Source: Adiantum capillus-veneris (taxonomy: Eukaryota > Streptophyta > Polypodiopsida > Polypodiales > Pteridaceae). Taken from it: a stretch of DNA of 64,000 nt. The translations under genes were made by a program, and so were the position numbers. Under the pieces are notes generated by a model. It did not search any database, was not told where the DNA came from, and saw nothing but the letters and a program-made list of their open reading frames with translations. Location: the NCBI GenBank assembly GCA_014529385.2, contig CM043960.1, positions 30,228,396-30,292,395 of the forward strand. Direction: 5' to 3'. Shown here piece by piece: positions 23,270-34,440 of this stretch; within the stretch, counting starts at the first letter, position 1; each line of letters begins with the position of its first letter.

Positions 23270-23695
23270 AAAATCTGCAAAATGCTGCTCACATGTATCC
23301 AAGCTTTTCATGAGCCTGAACAAGCGGGAGCCCCGTGGATGTCCTTTTTAGAAGATAATCAGGGCTTATGCTATGAATTAAGTGGGTAACTTTTAGGAGA
23401 AGTTCTTTACGGCTTCTATGCCAGATGCATGTTCTTGCCATCAAGAGCAATATGTTGGCGTTCAAAGAAGCTTTTTACACCTGGTTCTACACATGGCGTA
23501 CAAAAGTTTTTGGATCAGTGATCAGTAATTTAACTACAGGTTTGTCAGATATTCAGCCATAGAACTAAAGAATAGAGTTACTAATTAATTTTTGCAAGTC
23601 CCTGACAAAGAACAACGCATCCGATATCAAAAATCTCTTCAAGCACTCAAAGACCGTCTCAAAAGCCTTCAACCCAAAGACTACTTCATTCCATG
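23270..23695 (+). pseudogene. accessory protein end, broken, copy B
   Basis: Nucleotide-level counterpart of 14280-14693: cacatgtatccaagcttttcatgagcctgaac, then the region encoding MFLPS and FEEAF. Several stops and frameshifts break the frame. It ends with ttccatga just before the polypurine tract at 23722-23735. Confidence 0.55.
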
Positions 23696-23735
23696 AAATT
23701 GTGTCAAGGGACGAGACATTTGAGGAGGGGGGGAA

Positions 23736-24123
23736 TGTTAGCAGCAAGGTAATCCATGTAACATTTTTTGGGAGCTTCATTGTAAAAACACTTATTCTTT
23801 TGATAAATTGGGAATATTGTAACTCCTATTTGATGAGTGGATATTGTAATCTATGAGTCGGAGCTATAAGCTATCAGATTTATCAGGTAATCCTTGGTTA
23901 GAGCTCCTAAGAAACCTTGGCTAGGTATAAAAGCAAACTTTGTAAATTTTTTATTAAGTTTTTGGATAAGAAATACACAACGTGAGCTTAAGGCACTCTC
24001 CTCTCTCCTTCTCCTGCTTCTATCTCCCTTGTTGGTTGTCACATTGCAGTGTCGTCTGATGCGTTGCAACCACCGGTAAGAGCTCTATGCATTGATGTAA
24101 ACATATCATGAATAATTGTAGCA
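23736..24123 (+). repeat. LTR of copy B (about 388 bp)
   Basis: It starts TGTTAGCAGCAAGG after gaggagggggggaa and aligns with 14751-15140. It has a TATA box (ggtataaaagc) at about 23926. The right edge at gtagca is inferred as for copy A. Confidence 0.65.
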
Positions 24124-24551
24124 TTTGATGTCGTCGACCCATGGCCTAATTTCATTGTAAGTAGGAATTTAGGCTAGGAAACCACAAAGTAAGTATAGGC
24201 GGGGTATTGGGGCATCATTGTTAAGCATTTAGATGCATTTGGTGTCAGAAACGACTAGGTCAAAATCTCACTACTATTAATAATTGTATTTTTTGCAACT
24301 CATTGAAAGTGAGGTTTGAAACCATAAGCATGTATGCTTAGGTCTTCTATACTTGTCCTAGAAGTTTCATAGCATTGGATGTTGTTTGTTGTTGTAACAA
24401 TCATGGTTTGCTTGCCGATTAGCGACTAGCTTTTGAAGACTTAGGTCATTTGAGTGTAGCTTGAGTTAGATGTCAATTGTCTATTGTTTTTCAAGAGATT
24501 GACACCCTCTTGTAGCCTTTATGTACTAGTCGAGTCAGCTTCGTCCCATGG

Positions 24552-25129
24552 TGTTAACCCTCATGGCTCACGGACACCCCATCACCTATGATGGACGTGT
24601 ATTATGTATTTGGTAGAGTCAGGTACCGGGCTTGTCGGACCAATAGGAAAAGGGTAAGAGTGATCGCCGATGAGAGATGCACTCTAACTGGGACATTCAA
24701 GGGATTAGTTGGCTAAGCATGGGCGCCCAAGTGTGAATGGGGTGAGCTCATATAAAAGCCAACTAAACCTAAAATTCACTCATTCTCTCATTTGTGCAAT
24801 AGAAGAGTGCTCTTGCTCCATCTCCATCTCCATCTTCTTCTTCTTCACCTCCTTGTGTGTGTGTATGTGTGTGTGTGTGTGAGAGAGAGAGTGCGATCGA
24901 GCATTGCGGCGGCACGACGGCGGTGAAGCGGTTGAGCGCGACGTAGCGGCGTCTCCTTCTTTTTCGCGGCGAGGAATCCTCCACGGCAAGAGCATAGAGC
25001 GGTGAGTGACACACCATTGCCCTCTTTTGAGCTTACTAGTTAAGCTAGTTGTGTGCTTGGAGCCGTCTATGGCTCACACACGGTGTATCGGCAAGTCCCT
25101 TGCTTCGACAGTGCGGGAAGGAGTGCACA
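24552..25129 (+). repeat. 5' LTR of element 1 (578 bp)
   Basis: TGTTAACCC to GTGCACA. TATA box TATAAAA at 24751-24757. A short (GT)n(GA)n tract lies at 24854-24891, about 100 bp after the TATA box. It pairs with the 3' LTR. Confidence 0.95.
24751..24757 (+). promoter_or_regulatory. TATA box of the element 1 5' LTR
   Basis: TATAAAA in the context gagctcatataaaagcc, about 200 bp into the LTR. The same site in the 3' LTR is at 37891-37897. Transcription would start about 30 bp downstream, just before the GT/GA tract. Confidence 0.6.
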
Positions 25130-25133
25130 TTTT

Positions 25134-25150
25134 TGGCGCCGTTGCCGGGG
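25134..25150 (+). other. primer binding site (tRNA-Asp type) of element 1
   Basis: TGGCGCCGTTGCCGGGG lies 4 bp after the 5' LTR end. From memory of plant tRNA-Asp(GUC), whose 3' end is ...CCCCGGCAACGGCGCCA, this is a full 17-base complement. Confidence 0.85.
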
Positions 25151-26111
25151 AATCGCCCTGCACTAAGCCCAAGAGGCACTTTGTGCTTCTCCTATGAGTT
25201 GTTTGTAGTAGGAAAGAAGAGGAAGAGGAAGAGGAATGAGTTGTTTTTCTGTAAGTTGTTAATTTCTGTGTTGTCTGCAAGTTCTGTGATTTCTGTATAA
25301 TGTTGTGTTTTCTGTTTGCACACAGTCTTTGCACAATTAGTAGTCGTTAGCTTGTTTGCAGTGAATGAATAAGTAGGAAGGCAGTTAGCAATTTCTGTTT
25401 GCACACAGTCTGTACACAGTTTTCTGTCAAGGTTTGGCTGCACACAGTCTTTGCACAGCAAGGTAGTGAGAGAGGAAGTAGGTGGATAGTTAGCTCACTG
25501 TCAGTAAGCAGTTAACAGATTAGTGAGTGGTTAGCAGTACTGTTAGTAAGTAGATAAGGTAGTGAGCTGTCTGTGAGCTTTTGATTGGGAGGTTAGGTAG
25601 GTGAGAGTGTGTGTGGCCAAGAAAGGGTCACCTGAACCGCGCACGGTCATCGCCAAAAAAAAAATAAAAAAATAAAAAAAACCGCCCCAAGCCCAGGCCT
25701 CAGTCCTCAGTCTTATGATATATACTAGACTCACTCTTATATATATACCCTACCCCCTCAAGAGGGAATGAGAGCATGTGGGGCAAGTCCTCCACTCTCC
25801 TCCCTTCTCTTCCCACTTGCACCCTTAGACTTTCTAATTTGGGCCTAGTTCCCTACTAGAAATTGACGGTTTTAGGGATTCCGAGGACATAAAGTGACCA
25901 AATGGAGGGCTGTAAAGCACGGCATGTCCCTCTGACCGAGACGCTCGTTTTGAGCTATCATACGTTCTATTCTATAGCTGGGTCAGAAAAAAAGGACCAA
26001 AAAATCAAAAAATAAATAAATAAGAAAAGACTTGGGTTGCAAAACACCCAAAATTACTAGGTGAGCAGCCTTCACGGGCCCTCACTGACACTTCTAGGGG
26101 ATCCAAGTCAT
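25151..26111 (+). other. 5' untranslated leader of element 1
   Basis: No gene. It contains three copies of a short repeat around gcacacagtctttgcaca (25318, 25403, 25440), GTTAG-rich repeats near 25490-25550, and A-rich runs at 25655-25680 and 25985-26030. A long leader is usual for this class. Confidence 0.6.
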
Positions 26112-27815
26112 ATGAACCTACGCTCTAGACGAGTGTTAGAGCACGAGCATATTGGTAGTGCCTCCATTTATGCGGGCACCCATTATTCCTCCACCCTAGG
26201 TTCTGGACCTTCGGCCGGGACTCAAGGTAGCGCGACCCAAGATCCTCATATCGCGTCTAGTGATTCTTCCTCTGACTACGAAGTCATGGAGGGGTATCCT
26301 ACACCAAACCCTGATAGTTCAAGTCAAGACATGCATGCCATGGGCCCACAGCCCGGGTCCAGCGTGTTTAGCCGCTTAAAAGAGACCCTTAGTAGAGCTA
26401 CTCCCTCCGAACATGCGGTTAATGAAATAAATGAAGGGAGTGGGGAAGTAAATTCGTCATTCATGCCTAAAATAGACCCTATGCTTCTTGAGAGTGTGCA
26501 TGTGAATGTTCCATCCACTGTACCTCCTGATCCTTTAGGACTATCTCCCTCTGAGGTTCTACTACCCGATGGTAGGAGTCTTGCCGAAGTACAAGAGATC
26601 GAACGCTATATGCAAGCAACAAGGGAGAGGGAAATTGAGAACCTACGAAGGCTAGAACAAAGTCGAACCCTGAAAGCAAAGGCTCCTATGAAAACAATCA
26701 TTCCATCCGAGCAACCGAGTGCTCCCAAGGTAGCAGTCACGGAGGGGCAAGCTATGGGGAGCAATAATGCTTCCACTTCAAGGGAAACCTCCAACACGCC
26801 AGGCCTAGATGGGATATTCCTAAACGAAAATTGGGAGTATGACCTACAAGCAGAAGCTTTAACTGATCGGTACACAGGACACACCTATCATGTGGGTTGG
26901 TTAGATGTTCTACAATCCACATCGGGTGCTACTAGCATAGATGAGCAACAACAGAAAGTCTGTGATGTCCTCCATAGGATTGTCAAGTTAGAAAGACAGA
27001 ACATAGGGATCAACATGCCTTCAACAGGCCTAATGAGATTCTTGGATACGGGAAAGGCCAACCAACCAACCCTGTCACAAATGGAGACTCCCTCAGTGAG
27101 CCCCATTGATCCTCCATATGTTGTTTTGCCAGGAGCCTCAGTACAATCTGAGCCCACAAGTGGCAGCTTTACCTTCCCAGATCTAGCTCATCTTTCTCTT
27201 AATGACACTACGGCTACCATGCATATCCCAGTGGTGAGCATGACAAGAAGTACACCATGGAGTTCATTTGTTAACACTGCGCCGATGCCTAGTAGCACAA
27301 TGCCCGCAACTATACCTACATGTATGTATCAATCATGTGCACCTGTCATACCTCAGCCTCATGTAGCTCCTACACCTCCGATTATTCCAAGAGCTTACAA
27401 TCCACAATGGAATTATCCAAGCTCTTATACAAGTGGAGCCATGCCATTTAATAATAACATGCCATATCAGGCACCCCCTATGCCTGGGGCCACGCCTGTA
27501 AACTTTGGACCATCGTCTGGTACACCACCATACAAAATTTGGGACCCAAGAGCCGCGCGTATGCCAAGCCCAAGACCAACTCCCATCTCACATGTGGTTC
27601 TAGGAGCACATACACCCATTATACCTGCTCAAATAGGAGATTTGGCAGCATTTTCTCAAACTATCGGTTGCTCTATTGCGGAAAACATGCGTAGTGCACC
27701 TGATAGAGAGCCTAGGAGCAAGGAAGTTCAAGTAGCTAAGCTCACACAAAATTCAGTGGAGACGGAGATGCTAGAAATCATATGGAAGTCTTTGAACATG
27801 TGTGCGATTCCTTAG
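26112..27815 (+). pseudogene. Gag N-terminal region of element 1
   Basis: The ATG at 26112 (MNLRSRRVLEHEHIG) is the first good start. An upstream GTG at 26061 is in the same frame. The frame is open for about 570 codons. It is low in recognisable domains: Ser/Thr/Pro-rich first 150 residues, a charged helical part (EVQEIERYMQATREREIENLRRLEQSR, near 26590-26670), the block FLNENWEYDLQAEALTDRYTGHTY, and a long Pro-rich segment. It stops at 27813-27815 after running into the next frame, which holds the capsid. A single frameshift near 27740-27800 therefore separates this N-terminal extension from the capsid. It is unusually long for a gypsy Gag. Confidence 0.7.
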
Positions 27816-29476
27816 AAGATCACAATGAGCTACATAAGTGTAAGTCTTTGAGTTTGACCCTAAGCGGAAAGGCTGGAGATTGGTATAGAACCTTAAGAGT
27901 AGAAGAGAAAACGATCTACTCTACTCTTAGGAGACTGTTCTTAAAAGAATACATACGAGAGGGAGTACTTTGGGGTGTAGCCTCTCAGCTCCAGAAAGCC
28001 CAACGAGAAGAAGGTGAATCCGTGAGAGACTTCATTAGTCGCCTAAAGAATTTGAATTCTCGATGCAATCCAAACGAGCGATTCAACAACAACCAATTGC
28101 TCGATAGATTCATTAGGGGACTACGACATGAAAGTATCTATAATGGCCTAGTCATTAGAGGTATCACTACTTGGGAAGCAGTCACCATGAATGCAATCCA
28201 ATTGGAGGATAATTTAATGATTGCAGGAGAAAGAGTGTCTGCCGAGCCGAAGTCTAGTAGCTCGCAAGCATCAGGGCATGAGCCAATGAAGATAAAGCCA
28301 ATCTTGAAAGAGCAAACGATATCTGAGATGACTTTGGTAGATCTCACAAAGGCCATCCAAGAAAGCCTTAGGGGTAATCGTGCTCCACAAAACACTCATA
28401 TGTATCCAAGAAGGGAGCAACAATGGTGCTCAATTTGCTTGGGCCCACATACTACGAGTGAATGCCCTACTTTCAGAGTAAATTTTAACGGGACTTGTAA
28501 CGCGTGTGGTAGGTATGGCCATCAAGCGAAGGATTGCCTAATGCTTAAACGCATCATGGAAAATAGACCGCCTATAGCTTGGGCAGACTCACCTCGAGTT
28601 CCTGCATTGATGCCTACCCCACCCATGGAGCAACAGTTGCCATTACAGCACATGGTCCCTAGAACCCAAAATGTGGTCCAAACCACACCGTTGCCACCTC
28701 CAGTGCTAGGACCGCAACCCCCTCATCCAAGAGTTACACCTATGAACCAAATAGGTTGCGAGTAATCTAGTACTTATGTAGATTGCGAAGAAGACATAGA
28801 CTCTAGTATCACCTATGGAGTCGACATGCTTGAGGAGTGTCCCATGTACTATTTGGAAGACCATTGGGGACAAATCAAACCGGTATATCAAGCTACTGCG
28901 CTAGCAGCAAGAGGCCAAAACATTAATAGTTTTTCCAGGAGACCACCTCTTTAGTGCTACGAATGTGGTGGACCACATCGAGTAGCTGAGTGCCCCATTA
29001 GAATGCAAAAGAATGCTGCACTAATGCAAACAAGTCAAGGGAGTGCATTGGCAATGCCAATACTCACTTGTAATCGTTGTGGCATAGATCATTTGATTGC
29101 ACAGTGTCCTAACAATCCAAATGCACCGAAAATCACACCATTGAACATAATAGAGATCGTTGATGGGACACCACCAACTATAAACATAGCACCAGTGAAT
29201 GCACTCACGCGGTCGATGCTCCAAAAGCAAAATTACATCCTCGAAGAGAGAGATGCTGCATCCATTGGCCGAGCGAGAAAGAAGAAAACACGAAGAAAGA
29301 AATCCCTTAATGCTTCTAGCTCAAAACCTAGTTCAAAGACTAACATAGGGACAGGAGAGGATCCCGTGTATATGAATGACCCTGAGGATGACTCAGATTC
29401 GATAGAGACCACGGAGACCAAAACTGTTACTACAAAGGAAAAAGCCAGTGAGGAGGATCACGAGAGGGAATTATGA
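27760..29476 (+). pseudogene. Gag capsid and nucleocapsid of element 1, four zinc knuckles
   Basis: The frame reads EVFEHVCDSLEDHNELHKCKSLSL, GKAGDWYRTL, FLKEYIREG, VRDFISRLKNLNSRC and LLDRFIRGLRHESIYNGL, which is the retrotransposon gag (capsid) pattern. Then come four Cys-His knuckles: CSICLGPHTTSEC (28427), CNACGRYGHQAKDC (28496, canonical CX2CX4HX4C), CYECGGPHRVAEC (28955) and CNRCGIDHLIAQC (29069). The other three have one residue fewer before His. In-frame stops lie at TAA 28763, TAG 28952 (directly before the third knuckle) and TGA 29474. After the knuckles comes a basic KKKTRRKKS segment. Capsid assembles the particle; knuckles bind RNA. Confidence 0.85.
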
Positions 29477-30541
29477 CGAACACCAAAAGAGTATTCAAAG
29501 TTAAACTACCCAGTTGCGAACCCCCAAGATGAGCCACGAGAGACAAAAAATGAGGATTGCAAGAGAAAGATTGGAACCTATCCAAACCCAACAGTGGAAA
29601 TTGAACGAGTCCAACAACTGAGGGGTTTGGTGGAAGAAACTCAACGAACATTAGAACCTGAACCCAAACATATCCAGATGTCGGACACAGTGTTTCCCAC
29701 ACAAGTTCAACCTCACAAGAACTACAGGCCGTTAGCTATACCCAGTATCATTCGGGAAGAGAGTGAGGGTAGGACATCTGAAAGTGGACACACACCTTTC
29801 CTACTAGAGAGAATGTTTGGTGAGGGAATACCCGACCCCCTAGAGGAAGTGGAGATTCCATCTTCACCATTCTCTTGTCAGGGTCCTACGTCCCATAAGA
29901 TGCCATTAAATGTTGCCAAATTGATGGATTTCATGTCTTCAAAAGTTAGAACCACCATCATGTCCAAACTATATAAAGACCCCGAGCTAGTCTCAGCTCT
30001 TCGAGCCTTCCTCAATGGAGAATTACAGGCCGGATTACCACAGTTTGCACATATGAACAAACCTGACTCGGTAATGAATGATGAGGAACATTTAGCACCA
30101 CCATCTGACCTAGCGGGACATGAATCTGTAATTGAAGTACCCGTTAACAAGTTGGGGCAATACTTTGAAGGTGATGAATCTAATGCTACTCTACCAATCA
30201 CTACTAAAGTATTAACTGTAAAGGGGGTCCTTGATGGTGGTGCGGGAGTCAGCATGGTGACAAAGAGTTGTTGGGAGTCTATGGGGCGACCTCACCTTGA
30301 AGCCACAAGCGTAGTGGTAAAAATGGTTAATGGATCTATTGTTACGCCTATTGGAATGCTAAAGGATCTCAGAATCAAGGTCTTGGGACACAAGGTAAGG
30401 CAAACTTTCATTGTTATGGATTTTTTCAAGCATCCTATGTCATTTGAAATGATCTTACGGCGTCCATTCATGAGGGAAGCAAAAATGGTGCATGACTGGT
30501 CCAAAAACCACGTCTACTTACAGTTCCAAATTCATCATTGA
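29477..30541 (+). pseudogene. aspartic protease (PR1) of element 1
   Basis: The frame is the same as gag, so PR was once fused to Gag. After a polar linker the domain reads LPITTKVLTVKGVLDGGAGVSMVTKSCW. The active-site turn is DGGA (30233-30244) instead of D-S/T-G-A. Then VVVKMVNGSIVTPIG (flap side), VRQTFIVMDF, and FEMILRRPFMREAKMVHDW, which matches the I-L-G-R-P-F end of plant gypsy proteases. The frame stops at 30539-30541, and the polyprotein goes on in another frame from about 30492. The changed turn suggests a weak or inactive enzyme in this copy. Confidence 0.8.
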
Positions 30542-31592
30542 TAATCGATCAGACACAACAATTCACTCAGCTCCATTACAGTATTGTTACACGTGTAACG
30601 AAGACACGGATATTGGGACGAACTCTCCTTATATGGATATCCTACCTGGAATGGCTGAGTCAGACAATGTCGATTGGGTACACCTAGCGGCAACTATAGA
30701 TACATGGGGAGCTAGAGGAACAACCTGGGTAACACCAGATGGGGAAGAGATACCACACATTGCACCAGTAAACATGTTAGGTGTAGCGCATGTAACATCT
30801 GATGATAAGAAAGAGGCACACCTACCTGAGAGTGAAACCGATGATTCCTCAAAGGCTTCAAGCCAATACACATCAGAAACGGAATCTCACGGAGAAATGG
30901 ATTCAGAACCTGAGGAAACATCGAGTGAGCCAAGTATAGAAACTGAACACTCAAGGTCTAGTACGACCATCTATGGTAATTTATATGAGAGTGAAGAAGA
31001 TACAAGCGAAGACCTATCAAGCGAGTCGAGTTCAAACATTTACCAAAATCAAAACCTTAACAAGAAACAAAGATCATATAAGAGACGACGATATCGAGCA
31101 AATGTGAGAGCTAGGATAAACAAGGAAAGATCTACTGCAGAATGGCTTAGCTATACAGGGGCATGTGATGCTCATCGAAAGCTAGTAGACAATTGGGGTG
31201 AACATCTCCAGAGTGTCATGTGGTGCAGCCCGCGACCCATTGACCTCGCTCAATTGGAGGTTACAGAGCCGAAATTGAGTCGAACTATAAGAGGACGTCA
31301 AAACTGAGAGTTAGCACAACAACAAAAGGAGGCAGAACTAAAAGAAAGGTCTCCGTCAGGACAAGAGCCTGCTGACTTACATACGGCTCCTGAACATTTT
31401 AAATCTTATACCACGGGGGAGCGAAAGGTTGTGTATGCCAAGGCCCAACGAATACCTACCAATGAAAGCAGTGGAGTCTATGATGGTCCAGTGGTAGTTA
31501 AAGAGATAGAATTAGCAGAACCAGGTGAGGAGTCTAAACCAGTCTTTATTGCTCAAGACCTTACCGAAACTGAAGAGGCTGTACTTAAGTAG
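30492..31592 (+). pseudogene. linker between protease and RT, element 1
   Basis: The open stretch (30492-31307, then to 31592 with TGA 31305 and TAG 31590) is rich in Glu, Ser, Asp and Thr. It has PVNMLGVAHVTSDDKKEAHLP, a long E/S/T tract and a basic segment (NLNKKQRSYKRRRYRANVRARINK). Toward the end, EELAEPGEE-like and KPVFIAQDLTETEEAVLK match the region just upstream of RT in this class. I see no separate domain. Confidence 0.6.
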
Positions 31593-32435
31593 CTCCTCAA
31601 GGAATACAAGGATATCTTTGCTTGGACATATCATGACATGAAGGGCGTTCCACCTTCTGTGGTGCAACATACAATTCCCATGATCAACACTGTTAAACCC
31701 GTCCAGCAACGACCCTATCCAATGAATCCTAAGTACGCAAAAATTGTACAAGAGGAGATTGAAAAACTTATCCAATGTGGATTCATATACCCTATTGAGC
31801 ACTCAGAATGGGTTTCTCCAATAGTCATTGTGCCAAAAAAGAATGGGAAACTAAGAGTGTGCGTGGACCTCAAGAAAGTTAATGCAGCCACTAGGAGAGA
31901 TCATTATCCCTTGCCATATTCAGAACATGTGCTTGAAAGAGTTGCGGGCAAGGAAGCTTATAGCTTTTTAGATGGGTACTCTGGTTACAATCAAATCACA
32001 ATTTCATTAGAGGACCAAGCTAAAACTGCTTTTATCACAGAGTTTGGAGTGTTTGCATTTCGTGTTATGGCTTTTGGCTTAACGAATGCCCCTGCTACAT
32101 TCCAACGATTAATAAACACTACGTTTAAAGAATTTATAAGGGAGTTTTGTGAAGCTTTCCTAGACGACCTTTGTGTTTATTCTTCTTGGGAGAAGCATTT
32201 GTTATATCTACGAAAAATATTTGAAAGGTGCAGATTTTATCGCATCTCATTGAACCCTTTCAAATGCCAATTTTGGGTTAAGCATGGAGTCATTCTAGGG
32301 CATATAGTGTCCAAGAACGGGATATCCACAGATGAGAGTAAGATTAAAGCCATTGCCGATTTGCCACCACTACTAACTATAAAGGAGTTCAAAGATTTAT
32401 GGGCCATGTTGGTTATTATCGAAGGTTTATTTTAA
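31593..32435 (+). pseudogene. reverse transcriptase of element 1
   Basis: It reads LKEYKDIFAWTYHDMKGV, then WVSPIVIVPKKNGKLRVCVDLKKVNAAT, RDHYPLP, AYSFLDGYSGYNQI (motif A Asp), [15 protein letters not shown], and AFLDDLCVYS with the catalytic FLDD at 32157-32168. The pattern DLKKVNAAT and GYSGYNQI is that of the Tat/Athila side of plant gypsy RTs. Near 32393 one G appears lost in ttcaaagattt, so the thumb/connection part (MGHVGYYRRF) continues in another frame from 32399. Confidence 0.9.
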
Positions 32436-33337
32436 ACTTTGCCGAGATAGCGCGTCCATTGTACAAGCTTCTTATCGAGTTTCACTGGACGGAAGAATGT
32501 CATCAATCTTATGAGTTATTAAAGAAGGCCCTAACAAGTGCTCCAATCCTGCGAACACCTGATTGGAATGTACCTTTTCATGTGCATATTGATGCATCAA
32601 ATTTTGCTATTGGGTGTGTTCTAACTCAACCAGGAGAACATAAATTGGACTACCCTATTAGCTTTGCAAGTCGCCAATTAAATGATGCCGAGATGAACTA
32701 CACTACTACAGAGCGCGAAGGTCTAGCTATGATTTACGCAGTAAAGAAATTTTGCTATTACCTTCTTGCTACCAAGTTTGTGTTTCATGTTGATCATCAA
32801 GCATTGCTATATTTGGTAAACAAGTCGTGTTCCACAGGTCGAATTACACGATGGTTGTTAATTCTTCTTGAGTTTGACTTCACCGTTGTTGTGAGGCCTG
32901 GGAGGAAACATGTCATGGCGAATCATTTATCTTGTATCCCTAATGGCGAAGCTCCTACGGGGGTTGAGGATGAATTGCATGATACTCCTTTGTTCATTGT
33001 TGAGACAATGCCTGAATGGAGTGAAAAGATTGTTAACTTCTTAGTTAATGGTTTTCCACCCAAAGAAATGCGAAAAGATATAGCTCGAAAATTAATCAAG
33101 GAATGCGAACCCTATTGCTTACTGGCTAGAACTCTCTATAAGAGAGGAAAAGATGATGTTCTTAGACGCTATGCCCGCGAGGATGAGTATTTATATATTC
33201 TACAAGAGGCACACATGGGCGTAGCTGGTGGTCACTTTTCAGGAAACTTGACTGCCCGAAAGATCTTACAGTCAGGCTATTGGTGGCCCACTCTATTTAA
33301 GGATGCATCACTTTTTGCAGAGGGATGTGATGAATGA
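32399..33337 (+). pseudogene. RNase H and integrase zinc domain of element 1
   Basis: RNase H: VHIDASNFAIGCVL (first Asp), YTTTEREGLAMIYAVKKF (Glu), FHVDHQALLYLVN (second Asp) and GRKHVMANHLSCIP. A linker (MPEWSEKIVNFLVNGF) leads to an H2C2 zinc module: LYKRGKDDVLRRYA, EAHMGVAGGHFSGNLTARKIL, YWWPTLFKDASLF and CDE. The last zinc-ligand Cys is replaced by TGA (33335-33337). After that stop the frame runs straight into the integrase core. There is one H2C2 module here, versus two in element 2. I see no extra archaeal-type RNase H between RNase H and integrase. Confidence 0.85.
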
Positions 33338-34440
33338 CAACGCTTCAAGAAGCCACAAAGAAGTGATAGGATGCCTCTACATCCCATCAAGGTAACCCAA
33401 CCATTTGAAAAGTGGGGCTTAGACTTTGTAGGACCGATTAGTCCGGTTGCACGTAACACGCAATCACGATATATCATTGTCGCTACCGACTATGTAACCA
33501 AATGGGCTGAAGCAAAAGCAACACGAAAGGCGGATGCAAAAACAACAGCTAAGTTCCTCTTTGAGAACATTATCACACGTTTTGGATGCCCCTTTGAACT
33601 TGTGAGTGACAATGGAACTCATTTTATAAATGAAGTAATAAAAGAACTCACATCAAACTTCATGATATCTCACCACAAGTCTACACCCTATTATCCCCAA
33701 GCAAATGGCCAAGCTGAGAGTACCAACAAAACTCTCATCTCCATTTTGACAAAGACAGTCGAGGCTCATCGCACTGATTGGGACCTAAAGCTTACATCAG
33801 CTTTATGGGCTTATCATACTGCGTATAAAGTTGTTATTAATTGCACACCGTTTAAGATGGTGTATGGCCAAGAAGCAATTATGCCATGGGAGTTTGTCAT
33901 TCCTAGTCTTCAAGTAGCTTCTCAAGAAGGTTGGGATGGTAACCCCTTAGTGGAGCGATTATATATCCTGGAAAGGCTAGATGAAGAGAGGCAATTAGCT
34001 GTGCGAAATGCTCTAGTGGAGAAGGATAGGAGAAAGAAGTGGTTTGATAGCCATTTAAAGGATAAAGACATCAAGGTTGGTGATAAAGTTCTTATGTACG
34101 GGGTACGTAATGAAAAGAAGAAATTGAAATACGCTGGTAAGGGACCATATCGAGTGTGTGAAATTACCCCGCAAGGTACCATTCGTGTGGAGACTCTAGA
34201 TGGAGTTGAAACCATTGGATTCCTTAATGGGAGTAAATTCAAAAGATATTATGATCCTCTAAGCCAGGAAGAGTTGCAAGCTATCCATCAAAAGAAGGCT
34301 GCCAAGGAACAAGCAGAGCTTAAAAAAATCCAAGCAAGAGTTGAGGCTCGAGAACGACAACAACGTCTTAGACGCCAACGAGAGGCTAATCTGGGAATCA
34401 CGCAAGCATTTTTCGAGGACACAGATGACGACTCATTAAA
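33338..34440 (+). pseudogene. integrase core and C-terminal domain of element 1
   Basis: The catalytic triad is present: Asp in VATDYVTKWAEAK (33488), Asp in VSDNGTHFINE (33608) and Glu in NGQAESTNK (33716). The last two have 35 residues between them, a textbook DD35E. The C-terminal part has KVGDKVLMYGVRNEKKKLKYAGKGPYRV and LDGVETIGFLNGSKFKRYY, the GPY/F-type DNA-binding module. A charged helical stretch (EELQAIHQKKAAKEQAELKK to RQQRLRRQREANLG) joins it to the next domain. No chromodomain is seen. Apart from the stop at 33335 in the zinc module, the frame is open to 35107. Confidence 0.9.

Larger units (their letters stand above)
15586..24551 (+). mobile_element. decayed gypsy derivative, tandem copy B (interrupted by element 1)
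   Basis: This is the second copy of the unit described for 9056-15510, in direct orientation and better preserved. It is longer by about 2.5 kb (17220-19760). Its right end is split: element 1 inserted after catgg (24547-24551), and the remainder resumes at 38359. The homology then stops near 38430. Confidence 0.75.

Noticed and set aside
26324-27157. Minus-strand ORFs opposite Gag of element 1
   Set aside because: Antisense shadows of the Ser/Pro/Thr-rich Gag N-terminus.
33000-33340. Possible archaeal-type second RNase H between RNase H and integrase, as in Tat elements
   Set aside because: The interval is occupied by the W-x-x-x-(I/V)-V linker and H2C2 module; no RNase H acidic motifs are seen.
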